A stretch of DNA of 49,940 nucleotides from Oscillospiraceae bacterium (GTDB lineage: Bacteria > Bacillota > Clostridia > Oscillospirales > Oscillospiraceae): NCBI GenBank assembly GCA_017473225.1, contig JAFUMG010000037.1, forward strand, positions 1-49,940, read 5' to 3'. Both the position numbers and the translations under genes were made by a program. This document shows, one piece after another, positions 15,250 through 23,484 of the stretch; within the stretch, counting starts at the first letter, position 1, and every line of letters begins with the position of its first letter. The notes beneath the pieces are model-generated. The model searched no databases and had not been told where the DNA came from. It worked only from the letters and a program-made list of their open reading frames with translations.

Positions 15250-16182
15250 ATGAGTAAGATTTATACATCCGCCGATCAGCTGATTGGTAAGACTCCGCTG
15301 CTGGAGCTGGTGCACATTGAGAAGGAGCTAGGCCTCGAGGCAAAGATCCTGGCTAAGCTGGAATACTTCAATCCCGCCGGCTCCGTCAAGGACCGGATCG
15401 CTAAGGCCATGATCGACGACGCCGAGGCCAGCGGAAAGCTAAAACCCGGCAGCGTCATCATCGAGCCCACTTCCGGCAACACCGGCATCGGCCTGGCCTC
15501 CGTGGCCGCCGCCCGGGGCTACCGCATCATCATCGTCATGCCCGAGACCATGAGCGTGGAGCGCCGCCAGCTGATGAAGGCCTACGGCGCGGAGCTGGTG
15601 CTGACTGAAGGCGCCAAGGGTATGAAGGGCGCCATCGCCAAGGCGGAGGAGCTGGCCCAGGAGATCCCCAACAGCTTCATTCCCGGCCAGTTTGTCAATC
15701 CTGCCAATCCCGCCGTCCATCGCGCCTCCACCGGTCCCGAAATCTGGGAGGATACCGACGGTCAGGTGGATATCTTCGTGGCTGGCGTTGGCACCGGCGG
15801 AACCGTCACCGGTGTAGGCGAGTATCTGAAGAGCCAGAATCCTGATGTGAAGGTGGTTGCCGTAGAGCCTGCTGGCTCTCCCGTTCTGAGTAAGGGTACC
15901 CCCGGTGCCCACAAGATTCAGGGCATCGGCGCAGGTTTTGTCCCTGCTGTGCTGAACACCGGCGTATACGATGAGATCATTCCCGTGGAGAACGAAGATG
16001 CCTTTGCCACCGGCAAGAAGATCGGCAAGGCCGAGGGCGTTCTGGTGGGCATCTCCTCCGGCGCTGCAGTATACGCAGCAATCGAACTGGCGAAGCGGCC
16101 CGAGAACAAGGGCAAGACCATTGTGGCCCTGCTCCCCGATACTGGCGACCGTTACCTCTCTACTCCGCTCTTCGCGGAGTGA
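15250..16182 (+). CDS. cysK: Cysteine synthase A
   Basis: A 310-residue fold-type II PLP enzyme converting O-acetylserine and sulfide to cysteine. The PLP lysine is K47 in [10 protein letters not shown]; the substrate loop PTSGNTG is at 73-79 and the phosphate cup [10 protein letters not shown] near 175-184. Length and motifs match CysK rather than cystathionine beta-synthase. A strong AGGAGG lies upstream. It is controlled by its own promoter, the Rrf2 palindrome and the Cys-rich leader ORF. A terminator follows, although the next gene may receive readthrough. Confidence 0.95.
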   Translation: MSKIYTSADQLIGKTPLLELVHIEKELGLEAKILAKLEYFNPAGSVKDRIAKAMIDDAEASGKLKPGSVIIEPTSGNTGIGLASVAAARGYRIIIVMPETMSVERRQLMKAYGAELVLTEGAKGMKGAIAKAEELAQEIPNSFIPGQFVNPANPAVHRASTGPEIWEDTDGQVDIFVAGVGTGGTVTGVGEYLKSQNPDVKVVAVEPAGSPVLSKGTPGAHKIQGIGAGFVPAVLNTGVYDEIIPVENEDAFATGKKIGKAEGVLVGISSGAAVYAAIELAKRPENKGKTIVALLPDTGDRYLSTPLFAE

Positions 16183-16187
16183 TTCCC

Positions 16188-16219
16188 GGGGCTGCTGCCA
16201 AGCGCAGCAGCCCTTTTTT
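16188..16219 (+). terminator. Terminator after cysK
   Basis: GGGCTGCTGC pairs with GCAGCAGCCC and is followed by a run of seven T residues, 6 nt after the cysK stop. Confidence 0.85.
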
Positions 16220-16240
16220 ATGTAAAAGGAGGCAATTTAT

Positions 16241-16798
16241 ATGATACCCACACCTGAACAAGCATGGGCTTTGCTCTGTGAATACAACCAGGGAGAATTC
16301 CATCAAAAGCACAGCCGCATTGTAGGCGATGTTCTGCGCTGGTTCGCGCAGGAATTAGGTTATGGCAGCGAAGCAGATTTCTGGGAATCTGTCGGTATTC
16401 TTCACGACCTCGACTTTGAGCAATGGCCCGAACAGCATTGCATCAAAGAGCAAGAGCTTCTGCGGCAGCGAGACATCGATGAGGAAATCATCCACGCCGT
16501 TGCCAGCCATGGATATGAGCTGACTGTTGATATTCAGCCGGAGCACGAGATGGAGAAGGTTCTCTATGCGGTGGACGAACTTACCGGCCTCATCGGTGCC
16601 GTGGCCCTGATGCGCCCGTCCAAAAGCGTGTCCGATCTGGAAGTGAAGTCCGTCAAGAAGAAATACAAAAATCCCAATTTTGCAGCCGGGTGTTCCCGGA
16701 AAGTCATTGAACGAGGTGCGGATATGCTTGGCTGGACACTGGATGAATTGATTTCCAGAACCATCTTTGCAATGCGTGCTTCCGAAGCGGTATGCTAA
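16241..16798 (+). CDS. HD-domain hydrolase
   Basis: A 185-residue HD-superfamily protein. The metal-binding pattern appears as H-x-K-H-S-R near residues 21-26, GILHDLDFE with the HD pair near 51-57, H64 in EQHC, and ASHGYEL around 87-93. It is a putative metal-dependent phosphohydrolase; the substrate is unknown. A GGAGG site lies 9 nt upstream. It leads a run of same-strand genes (MOSC, XdhC, Rrf2) with short gaps, so a molybdenum-cofactor-linked role is possible by context only. Confidence 0.8.
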   Translation: MIPTPEQAWALLCEYNQGEFHQKHSRIVGDVLRWFAQELGYGSEADFWESVGILHDLDFEQWPEQHCIKEQELLRQRDIDEEIIHAVASHGYELTVDIQPEHEMEKVLYAVDELTGLIGAVALMRPSKSVSDLEVKSVKKKYKNPNFAAGCSRKVIERGADMLGWTLDELISRTIFAMRASEAVC

Positions 16799-16810
16799 TG
16801 GAGAATAACT

Positions 16811-17242
16811 ATGGCAAGTATTGTTGCAGTTTGTATCAGCGAGAAAAAGGGTACTCCCAAGCATGAGGTTGCGGAAATCCAGCTTAAAATCAATCACGGA
16901 ATCATCGGAGATGCCCATGCCGGCAACTGGCACCGTCAGGTGAGTCTGCTGGGCCGGGAAAGCGTAGAGAAAATGAAAGCCGTGTTCCCGGACATCCCGG
17001 TGGGCGCATTTGCAGAAAATATTTTAACGGAAGGACTGCTTCTCTATACCCTTCCCGTCGGCACGAAGCTCAGGATTGGAAAAGTCCTGCTGGAGGTGAC
17101 CCAGATTGGAAAAGAGTGCCACGCCCACTGCTCCATCCGTCAGCAGGTAGGCGACTGCGTCATGCCCCGGGAAGGCATTTTTGCCATCGTCCTGGAAGAA
17201 GGCACCATCCGGGCCGGAGACACCATCTCACTTCTGACTTGA
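16811..17242 (+). CDS. MOSC-domain protein
   Basis: A 143-residue free-standing MOSC domain, the beta-barrel found at the C-terminus of molybdenum-cofactor sulfurases. GDAHAGNWHRQVSLLG and the late cysteine segment IGKECHAHCSI are the typical conserved features; the cysteines may carry persulfide sulfur or bind metal. It lies 12 bp after the HD gene and 10 bp before XdhC. The pairing with XdhC, which also matures molybdenum hydroxylases, suggests cofactor sulfuration. No molybdoenzyme is encoded in the window. Confidence 0.85.
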   Translation: MASIVAVCISEKKGTPKHEVAEIQLKINHGIIGDAHAGNWHRQVSLLGRESVEKMKAVFPDIPVGAFAENILTEGLLLYTLPVGTKLRIGKVLLEVTQIGKECHAHCSIRQQVGDCVMPREGIFAIVLEEGTIRAGDTISLLT

Positions 17243-17252
17243 GGTAAATACC

Positions 17253-18185
17253 ATGAACAATCAGGAATTTCAGAGTATTCTGGCTCAGCTGGAACGGGGC
17301 GAAACGCCGCAGCTGACCAAAACCGTGGACGGTCAGACCTACAACAGAGTTTTCATTCCGGAGAACAGGCTGATCCTGCTGGGCGGCGGACACATTGCCC
17401 AACCCCTGTGCGCCATGGCCTCCATGCTGGATTTTGCCGTCACCGTTGTGGATGACCGCATTTCTTTTGCCAATTCCGAACGCTTTCCCCAGGCGGCGCA
17501 GGTCATTTGCAATTCTTTTGCTGCCGCAATTTCTGATTTGAATATCAGGGCCACGGATTATGTCTGCGTCATCACCCGGGGACACCGGTGGGACGGCGAG
17601 TGCCTGCGGCAGATCCTGAGGGGCACCCTTCCTTCGTATCTGGGCATGATCGGCTCCAAGCGCCGGGTGGAGGGGCTGCTGAGCCTGCTTTCGGAAGAGG
17701 GCTTCGATCTGAATCATCTTTCCCGCATCCATGCCCCCATCGGCTTGGCCATCAACGCCCAGACCCCGGCAGAAATTGCCGTATCCATCTGCGCCCAGCT
17801 CGTCGCCCACCGGCGGAAGGATTTCCAAAAGGAAACCGCCCTGGCGCAGACCAATACCGACTATGCCATGCTCCGGTTCCTCGCGGAGAGCACCCAGCCC
17901 AAGGCCTGCGCCCTGGTGCTGTCCTCCACCGGCTCCACCCCGGTCAAGCCCGGCGCCATGATGGCCATTGATTATCTGGGCATCGGTTACGGCACCATCG
18001 GCGGCGGCTGCAGCGAAGCCGCCGTCATGGCCCGGGCCAGGAAGATCATGGGGACCGGAAAGTCCTGCGTGGTGGAGATTGACATGACCAACGAAGTTGC
18101 CGAAAGCGAGGGGATGGTCTGCGGCGGCACGATGCGCGTTCTGCTGGAAGATGTCACAAATGATTGTGGTGAAATCCCATGCTGA
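17253..18185 (+). CDS. XdhC/CoxI-family molybdoenzyme maturation factor, domains in reversed order
   Basis: A 310-residue XdhC-family protein that would insert or sulfurate molybdenum cofactor in hydroxylases. The Rossmann part comes first (LILLGGGHIAQPL at about 40-52, then VVDDR, and HAPIGLAI), and the CoxI part second (GSTPVKPGAMM near 227-237, GTIGGGCSEAAV, VCGGTMRVLLE at the end). In the XdhC proteins I know the order is CoxI part first. Both halves appear complete, so it is a permutation rather than a truncation. Its stop overlaps the next Rrf2 gene by 7 bp. Confidence 0.82.
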   Translation: MNNQEFQSILAQLERGETPQLTKTVDGQTYNRVFIPENRLILLGGGHIAQPLCAMASMLDFAVTVVDDRISFANSERFPQAAQVICNSFAAAISDLNIRATDYVCVITRGHRWDGECLRQILRGTLPSYLGMIGSKRRVEGLLSLLSEEGFDLNHLSRIHAPIGLAINAQTPAEIAVSICAQLVAHRRKDFQKETALAQTNTDYAMLRFLAESTQPKACALVLSSTGSTPVKPGAMMAIDYLGIGYGTIGGGCSEAAVMARARKIMGTGKSCVVEIDMTNEVAESEGMVCGGTMRVLLEDVTNDCGEIPC

Positions 18186-18583
18186 TTTCCTCCAGAGGAC
18201 GTTATTGCTTGCAAGTCATGATCGATCTGGCCGAGCACGCAGACCAAGGTTATATTCCTCTGAAAGAGATAGCCAAACGGCAGGGGCTTTCTCTGCGATA
18301 CCTTGAAAAAATCCTGCCAGCGTTAGCCAAAAATAATATCATTATTGGCCATCCTGGGAAGTGCGGTGGTTACCGCCTGAGCCGGGCAGCAGATGAGTAC
18401 ACTCTTGGCGAGATTCTTCGGCTCGCAGAAGGATCTCTGGCACCTACTACCTGTGTTGAATCTGGTGCCGAATCTTGTGCTCAAGCATCAGCATGCAGCA
18501 CACTGCCAGTTTGGACGGAGTTGGATCGCAGGATCAATGGATACCTCGATAGCGTAACACTGGCTGACCTTCTACAGCAATAG
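18179..18583 (+). CDS. Rrf2-family transcriptional regulator, second copy
   Basis: A 134-residue Rrf2 protein paralogous to the one at 14579-15010: it starts MLISSRGRYCLQVMIDLAEH and has a wing GKCGGYRLSRA. Cysteines C92, C100 and C106 fall at the same positions as in the paralogue. An extra Cys (C62) in the wing and C10 in the first helix distinguish it. Overlap with xdhC indicates translational coupling. It probably responds to Fe-S or sulfur status and may control this HD-MOSC-XdhC run; no operator was identified. Confidence 0.88.
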   Translation: MLISSRGRYCLQVMIDLAEHADQGYIPLKEIAKRQGLSLRYLEKILPALAKNNIIIGHPGKCGGYRLSRAADEYTLGEILRLAEGSLAPTTCVESGAESCAQASACSTLPVWTELDRRINGYLDSVTLADLLQQ

Positions 18584-18661
18584 ACATGAATCATGAAACT
18601 GTTACTATAAACTCCCATACCCGTGAGCCAAACCTTTAGAACCGGGCAATAGACAAATCAC

Positions 18662-18700
18662 CCCTTGATGTAGGATAAAAGCTACATCAAGGGTTTTCTT
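18662..18700 (+). terminator. Terminator after the MOSC-XdhC-Rrf2 run
   Basis: CCCTTGATGTAG (18662-18673) pairs perfectly with CTACATCAAGGG (18682-18693), followed by TTTTCTT. Confidence 0.85.
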
Positions 18701-18803
18701 ATATGGCTCGAAGATATATCTCCTCCCAACACATCAGTTTTTTCGCAGAATTATTAACAATACTTTTAGGCTTTCTATTTTAAGCATTCCCAATATAAAC
18801 GCA

Positions 18804-18830
18804 GCGCACCGGAAACCGCATCCGGTGTGC
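18804..18830 (-). terminator. Hairpin after the DUF6809-like gene
   Basis: GCGCACCGGA with TCCGGTGTGC forms a stem just past the minus-strand stop at 18839. The following T tract is weak. The rest of 18700-18838 is AT-rich with no gene seen. Confidence 0.5.
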
Positions 18831-18838
18831 TACTTCAT

Positions 18839-19138
18839 TTATTCTGTTAATTCACACGCCAGCCGAACTCCTATCTTTACGCCTTCAACAAAGCCTGCCT
18901 TCTCGTGATCCCGGCAGAGAGCACAGACAGGATAACTAATCTTGTCCATCTCCCGGAGCGGTATTCCGTTCATCTTCTCATACAGTGCATGAAAATCAGC
19001 TTTGATCTGCTCATTGTCATAGGGACGGTTTTCGTTGTAACGCTCATAGAGGATGCCCAGAATGGATTCCCCATCGGGTACGGCCAAAGGATCTGCCAGA
19101 GCATGTTCTTTCAGTGCCTGAATGTATTTCTCAATCAT
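18839..19138 (-). CDS. Small element-borne protein, DUF6809-like
   Basis: A 99-residue soluble, helix-rich protein starting MIEKYIQALKEH. It has a central YERYNENRPYDNEQI segment and a C-terminal half with CALCRDHEKAGFVEGVKIGVRL. The layout resembles small proteins grouped as DUF6809 in clostridial mobile elements, assigned from memory. The ATG follows GGAGGTG and overlaps the upstream stop by ATGA. A 12-codon stub at 1231 begins almost identically. Function unknown. Confidence 0.7.
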   Translation of the reverse strand: MIEKYIQALKEHALADPLAVPDGESILGILYERYNENRPYDNEQIKADFHALYEKMNGIPLREMDKISYPVCALCRDHEKAGFVEGVKIGVRLACELTE

Positions 19139-19326
19139 ACGAAAATCACCTCCGTATTGACGATCTCTTCTGCGGCGTTGCGGATATTGTTCATACGCTG
19201 CACCCACGCCATCTGGTCGATAGGAAGCAGATCCTCCGGGACACCTTTGGGTGTTGCTTCTTTCAGCTTGTGGATTACTTCCTGAGAAAGGAAAATATCA
19301 TACTTTTTCCAGATTGGAGCTGACAT
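19135..19326 (-). CDS. Hypothetical 63-residue protein coupled to the RdRP-like gene
   Basis: A short soluble protein of 63 residues starting MSAPIWKKYDIF, with no signal peptide or membrane segment. It overlaps the end of the truncated RdRP-like gene by 29 bp and the next gene by ATGA, so all three were once translationally coupled. I recognise no family. The coupling suggests a role with the polymerase-like protein in the original element. Confidence 0.65.
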   Translation of the reverse strand: MSAPIWKKYDIFLSQEVIHKLKEATPKGVPEDLLPIDQMAWVQRMNNIRNAAEEIVNTEVIFV

Positions 19327-20568
19327 TCTCCCAGTCTACAGACTCAAAGAAATCGTCAAGCTGCTTTTTCTTTGTCGGCTCATACCATTTGCGTTCATTT
19401 TTCCGGGAGATATTGCGAAACCGCAGGAACAGGCTGCGCCGTGACTTGTGATTGCCCAAATAGTCGGACGGATCCGGTTTGACTCCGCTTTTGGCTGAGT
19501 CAATTTCCAGCCCCGTCAGGATCGCCAGTACCTCTGTTTCTTTTCGGCACTGTTCCCGTTCTTCACCGGTGCTGTTTTCATCGTAGGCGATGATGCTGCG
19601 CCGCAGAGCGGAATTGCTGATCTGTCCCACACGGGAGGAAAAGGTAGCCTTTACCGTCTCAAAGCGGGCTTTCCAGTCCTGGGCATCTGCCAGAATCGGC
19701 TCCGCTGCTGGAATCTTCAAAAGGGGCAGATTCCCCTCATTTTCGTAATTATCGCCGTAATTCCGGGCAACACAACGGTTCATCAACGGGTCGGAGATGG
19801 TTTTGATCATATCGCCGTCGTAATCCGCACCGCCAAGCCGCTCCGGGATCAACGACCTGGAATCCACCATGACCACATAGTGAAGATGTCCCAGATATTT
19901 CTCCCGAATGGGACCGGCTGGGAATGGCTTTGCAATTACTTCCTCGTTCCGGGCGATGTGAGGATTCCGAAGCAGGATGCAGGTATCCTGAACCGCATAG
20001 GCAGGCTGCGGCGCATAGAATGCCGCTCCTGACATGGTTTCTGCAATGAGCGCATCGTATGCCGATTTGTTGACAGGCTTTGCGAGAAAGGCCAATAAGC
20101 GCATCAGATCATCGGAAAGGTATCGGTTATCACCCTGAGCCAGAAGGTTGGCATTCTGGTATTTGGTCAGGATGCTGTCCGCTTTGTCCCGTAATTCATT
20201 CTGATAAATCGGCTCATTGATGAACAGTAGGTTCTTTTCCAGGATCTCCGCCCGGTACCGTTTCCGGTCTGTGATATCCAGCTCCGGGTCATCCAGCATA
20301 CTGAGAAAATAATCCCGCTGGTAATTGCTGTTTCCAAGGAAATCCCAGTATGCCTGTTCCGTTGCCTTGGTCAGCCATTTCCGGTAGTCCCAGTCCGGAG
20401 CATGATTCCAGCCTTCCGGCAAATCAGCAGGACGGAATTCCTCGTCAGTAATGGCGGCGGTATTGATAAACTGATAGTTCAGCTCCGTCATATTCTGAGC
20501 TTCTGCCTTATCCATGCCGGAGATATACAGTGCATGGTCATACTTTCGACACCGTTCCAGATACTCCG
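19298..20568 (-). pseudogene. Truncated RdRP-like (two-barrel, QDE-1/YonO-type) polymerase gene
   Basis: About 420 residues of a protein carrying hallmarks of the eukaryotic-type RNA-dependent RNA polymerase/double-psi-barrel family. ILLRNPHIARNEEV precedes GGADYDGDMI, whose DYDGD (19811-19825) fits the metal-binding DxDGD motif. RVGQISNSALRRS and LEIDSAKSG follow, matching the family's later conserved blocks. The reading frame is open upstream, but homology-like sequence ends near 20568, where a plus-strand relaxase tail begins, so the N-terminal part has been lost. Known bacterial relatives include phage YonO, a DNA-dependent RNA polymerase. The catalytic core looks intact; activity of the remnant is doubtful. 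Confidence 0.7.
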
Positions 20569-20747
20569 CCCAAGAAAAAGCCGAAATCACAGCGCAGATC
20601 ACCGAGCTGCGCAAACGCAGAAAAATGGCCATCAATATCGAGGAGCGATCCACCCACATTGATACCATGATGACCTATCTTTACGAAAACGAAATGGAAG
20701 CCAAAACCAAGACCCAAACCAGAACAGAAAGGAGCTACAGCCGATGA
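20568..20747 (+). pseudogene. 3' remnant of a relaxase-like gene
   Basis: About 59 codons with no start of their own, encoding a charged helical tail (EKAEITAQITELRKRRKMAI, then IEERS and a Lys/Thr-rich end). This resembles the C-terminus of mobilisation relaxases. Its stop overlaps the ParB-like start by ATGA, the coupling expected in an intact element. The upstream part is replaced by the oppositely oriented RdRP-like gene, marking a recombination junction near 20568. Confidence 0.5.
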
Positions 20748-21589
20748 GCAACAAAATTCTGGCAGAATATCTACCTGTTGATAAACTCCGCCCCTTTGAG
20801 GGGCATCCCTTCCGGGTGAAGGATGACGAGGAAATGAACCAGCTTGTCTGGAGTATCATCACCCAGGGCGTTCTGAACCCCATCATGGTCAGACCGCTGG
20901 ACACAGGTGAATATGAAGTGATCTCCGGGCACCGGAGAGTCCACGCATGTCAGAAGGCAGGAATCGCTGAGATTCCTGCCTTAATTTATTCTCTGGACCG
21001 TGACGCAGCAGCCATTGCCCTGGTGGACAGCAATCTCCACCGAGAGCATATCCTGCCCAGTGAAAAGGCTTTCGCATATAAGCTGAAGCGAGATGCCATG
21101 AACCATCAGGGTAAGACTTCTCCCCAACTTGGGGAGAAGTTGCTGACCGTGGAAAAGATTGGTCAGGACAGCGGTGACAGCAAAAATCAGGTTCTTCGCT
21201 ATATCCGCTTGACCTATCTGATCCCCGAAATTCTCCGCATGGTGGATGAAGGCAGAATCGCCCTGACCCCGGCTGTGGAACTTTCCTATCTGACGGAGAC
21301 AGAACAGCGGGATCTGCTGGAGACCATGGAGTGCGAGGACTGCACTCCCTCCCTGTCCCAGGCCCAGCAGATGAAACAGCTGAGCCAGCGAGGCGAGCTG
21401 ACCATGGACCGGATCTTTGAAATGCTCTGCGCTCCCAAGCCCAATCAGCAGGAGAAGATCAGCCTGGATTACGGTCAGCTGCGCCGCTACTTCCCCAGAA
21501 GCTATACGCCCAAGGATGTGCTGAACGCCATCCTCCGGCTGGTGGAAGCGGACTACAAGCGCCGTCAGCAGCGCAGAGAGGGGCGTTGA
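20744..21589 (+). CDS. ParB/Spo0J-like nuclease-domain protein of a mobile element
   Basis: A 281-residue protein with an N-terminal ParB domain: LPVDKLRPFEGHPF, then GVLNPIMVRP, the nucleotide-contact motif ISGHRRVHACQKAG (about 60-73) and LVDSNLHRE. A helix-turn-helix middle follows. ParB-fold proteins bind DNA with CTP and appear in plasmid and integrative-element maintenance. A GAAAGGAGC site lies upstream. Next to a relaxase tail and a serine recombinase it belongs to an integrative or mobilisable element; no ParA partner is present. Confidence 0.88.
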   Translation: MSNKILAEYLPVDKLRPFEGHPFRVKDDEEMNQLVWSIITQGVLNPIMVRPLDTGEYEVISGHRRVHACQKAGIAEIPALIYSLDRDAAAIALVDSNLHREHILPSEKAFAYKLKRDAMNHQGKTSPQLGEKLLTVEKIGQDSGDSKNQVLRYIRLTYLIPEILRMVDEGRIALTPAVELSYLTETEQRDLLETMECEDCTPSLSQAQQMKQLSQRGELTMDRIFEMLCAPKPNQQEKISLDYGQLRRYFPRSYTPKDVLNAILRLVEADYKRRQQRREGR

Positions 21590-21591
21590 GG

Positions 21592-21738
21592 ATGGAACCC
21601 AATATCCAGATTCATGATGACTACTGTGCAGGCGTGAATTCTGAGGATATTGCGGATATCTTATCGCAGATTACAGCGCTGATCTCTCAGGCATATTCCA
21701 GAAGCACCCCTGAAACGGAAGAAGACATCCCCGCATGA
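21592..21738 (+). CDS. Small hypothetical protein (48 residues) between parB-like and recombinase genes
   Basis: An ATG two bases after the ParB-like stop opens a 48-codon acidic ORF, MEPNIQIHDDYCAGVNSEDI and onwards, ending TPETEEDIPA. The frame keeps the operon's spacing (GAGAGGGG before the ATG). No domain is recognised. Similar tiny acidic proteins are common at this position in clostridial elements, so it is probably real. Confidence 0.55.
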   Translation: MEPNIQIHDDYCAGVNSEDIADILSQITALISQAYSRSTPETEEDIPA

Positions 21739-21838
21739 CATCCCCCACAAAGGTACGGCCCCGGCCGTACCTTTGTGCAAACAGAACCATTTCGATAAAA
21801 TACGAGAAACAGTGATTTCACAGAAAGGAAGTGTGAAA

Positions 21839-23356
21839 TTGGCACGATACTTAATGTACCTGAGAAAATCCAGAATGGATACCGACTACGAAGAGATTTC
21901 CGTAGAAGAAACCCTGTCCCGCCACCGGCAGATTCTGGATAAATTCTGCAAAGAAAAGAAGCTGAATGTTGTGGAGGTACTGGAAGAGGTCGTTTTCGGC
22001 GAATCCCTGCCCTCCCGTCCCAAGATGATGCGCCTACTGGAACTGATCAATACGGGCATGTATGACGGCGTGGTCTGCATGGACATTGAGCGTCTTTCCA
22101 GAGGCTCATCCATGGAGTCCGGCTATATCATGCAGGTTTTTCAGACCAATGCCTGTCGAATCATCACCCCCGGCAAGACCTATGACCTTCAAAATGAATC
22201 CGATGAGCAGTTTACGGATATGAAGTTCATGTTCAGCCGGTATGAGCTGAAGACCATCACCAAACGTCTGGTGCGCGGCAGAAACCAGTCTGCTTCTGAG
22301 GGAAAATTCATGGGTTCCATGGCTCCCTACGGCTACCGGGCCTACAAGCTCCCCGGTGAGAAGGGCAACAGCCTGCGCATCGAACCAGAAGAAGCCAAGG
22401 TAGTTCAGATGATCTTCGATATGTACGGTCAGCAGGGTATTGGCTATAACACCATTGCTTATCAGCTGAATCAGATGCATATCCCCTCCCGTACCGGAGA
22501 ATGGGGACAGACCTCCGTTGCGAATATCATCAACAACGAAGTCTATCTCGGAAAAATCCGTTGGCGTAGGGAGCCTGTAAAGCGAGTTGTTAAGGATGGA
22601 ATGCTTGCCAAAAAGAGAATCCTGAATGATGAGTATGAGGTCTATGAAGGCCGTCACGAGCCCATCATTACAGAAGAACAGTGGAGCCGTGCCAAGGCAG
22701 CCCAAGCCAAGCGATATCACCCACCCACACATAAGGAACGGCATTTGCAGAATCCTTTTGCCAGTATTCTGTTTTGTGAAAAATGCGGTGCCGTCATGAA
22801 ACGAAAAATCCCTAAGAAGACAAGAACCTGTATCGCCTGGTACCAGTGTCCCACCAGAGGCTGCGATTGTAAGATGATCAAATGCGAAACCGTGGAGGAT
22901 GCGATCTGCGATGCTATGGACCAATGGTTGAAGGAATATATCGTTCAGGTCAATTCTGAACAACAACCTACTGTTGATCCCGTGCAGCCAGCGCTGGATG
23001 CTGTGCGTGGTCAGCTTGCCCAGTTGCAGCTTCAACAGGAGAGCATCTGCGAATATCTCGAAAAAGGCGTTTACACCATCGATATGTTCACCAAACGGAA
23101 CGCTTCCCTATCCAAGGACATCAGTCAGCTTCAGCGCACCGAAGCGGAACTTCTGCAACAGCAAGGTGACAGCAATCAACAGAAAAAAGCGACATTGCAA
23201 ATCATTCCCGCCACACAACACATTTTGGAAAGCTACCCAATGCTGACCGTCACGGAGAAGAATCAGCTCTGGAAGCTGGTTATGAAGAAAGCCACGGTGT
23301 ATCGTTCTCAGGATGGAGAGCTTACGCTGCACATCTATCCGAATCTTCCCAAATAA
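21839..23356 (+). CDS. Large serine recombinase
   Basis: About 505 residues from a TTG at 21839 (GAAAGGAAG nine bases upstream); a TTG at 21773 would add 22 residues. The N-terminal resolvase domain has the catalytic serine in YLRKSR (S11 from the chosen start), with RLSRGSS later. The recombinase domain follows (APYGYRAYKL, TSVANIINNEVYLGKIRW), then a zinc ribbon (CEKCGAVMKRK with CPTRGCDC) and a coiled-coil tail around 400-460. It would integrate or excise the element. It is intact and the last gene before chromosomal sequence, but no att repeat pair was found by eye. Confidence 0.93.
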   Translation: MARYLMYLRKSRMDTDYEEISVEETLSRHRQILDKFCKEKKLNVVEVLEEVVFGESLPSRPKMMRLLELINTGMYDGVVCMDIERLSRGSSMESGYIMQVFQTNACRIITPGKTYDLQNESDEQFTDMKFMFSRYELKTITKRLVRGRNQSASEGKFMGSMAPYGYRAYKLPGEKGNSLRIEPEEAKVVQMIFDMYGQQGIGYNTIAYQLNQMHIPSRTGEWGQTSVANIINNEVYLGKIRWRREPVKRVVKDGMLAKKRILNDEYEVYEGRHEPIITEEQWSRAKAAQAKRYHPPTHKERHLQNPFASILFCEKCGAVMKRKIPKKTRTCIAWYQCPTRGCDCKMIKCETVEDAICDAMDQWLKEYIVQVNSEQQPTVDPVQPALDAVRGQLAQLQLQQESICEYLEKGVYTIDMFTKRNASLSKDISQLQRTEAELLQQQGDSNQQKKATLQIIPATQHILESYPMLTVTEKNQLWKLVMKKATVYRSQDGELTLHIYPNLPK

Positions 23357-23430
23357 TACGCGCTCAATGCGCTGGCAGGACTACCAGGAACTACATTTTC
23401 TCCCAAAATCAATAAAATCTATCGACGAAA

Positions 23431-23476
23431 CCCCCTTTCCATGCTATAATGATGCGTACTTGAGCATGGAAGGGGG
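23431..23476 (+). promoter_or_regulatory. GTPase promoter with the -10 box inside a palindrome loop
   Basis: TATAAT (23445-23450), preceded by TCGACG at 23422-23427, lies exactly in the loop between CCCCCTTTCCATGC (23431-23444) and GCATGGAAGGGGG (23464-23476). The right arm carries the GGAAGGGGG ribosome site. Transcripts from this promoter lack the left arm, whereas readthrough RNA would fold and hide the ribosome site. Confidence 0.6.
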
Positions 23477-23484
23477 TTATTTCT

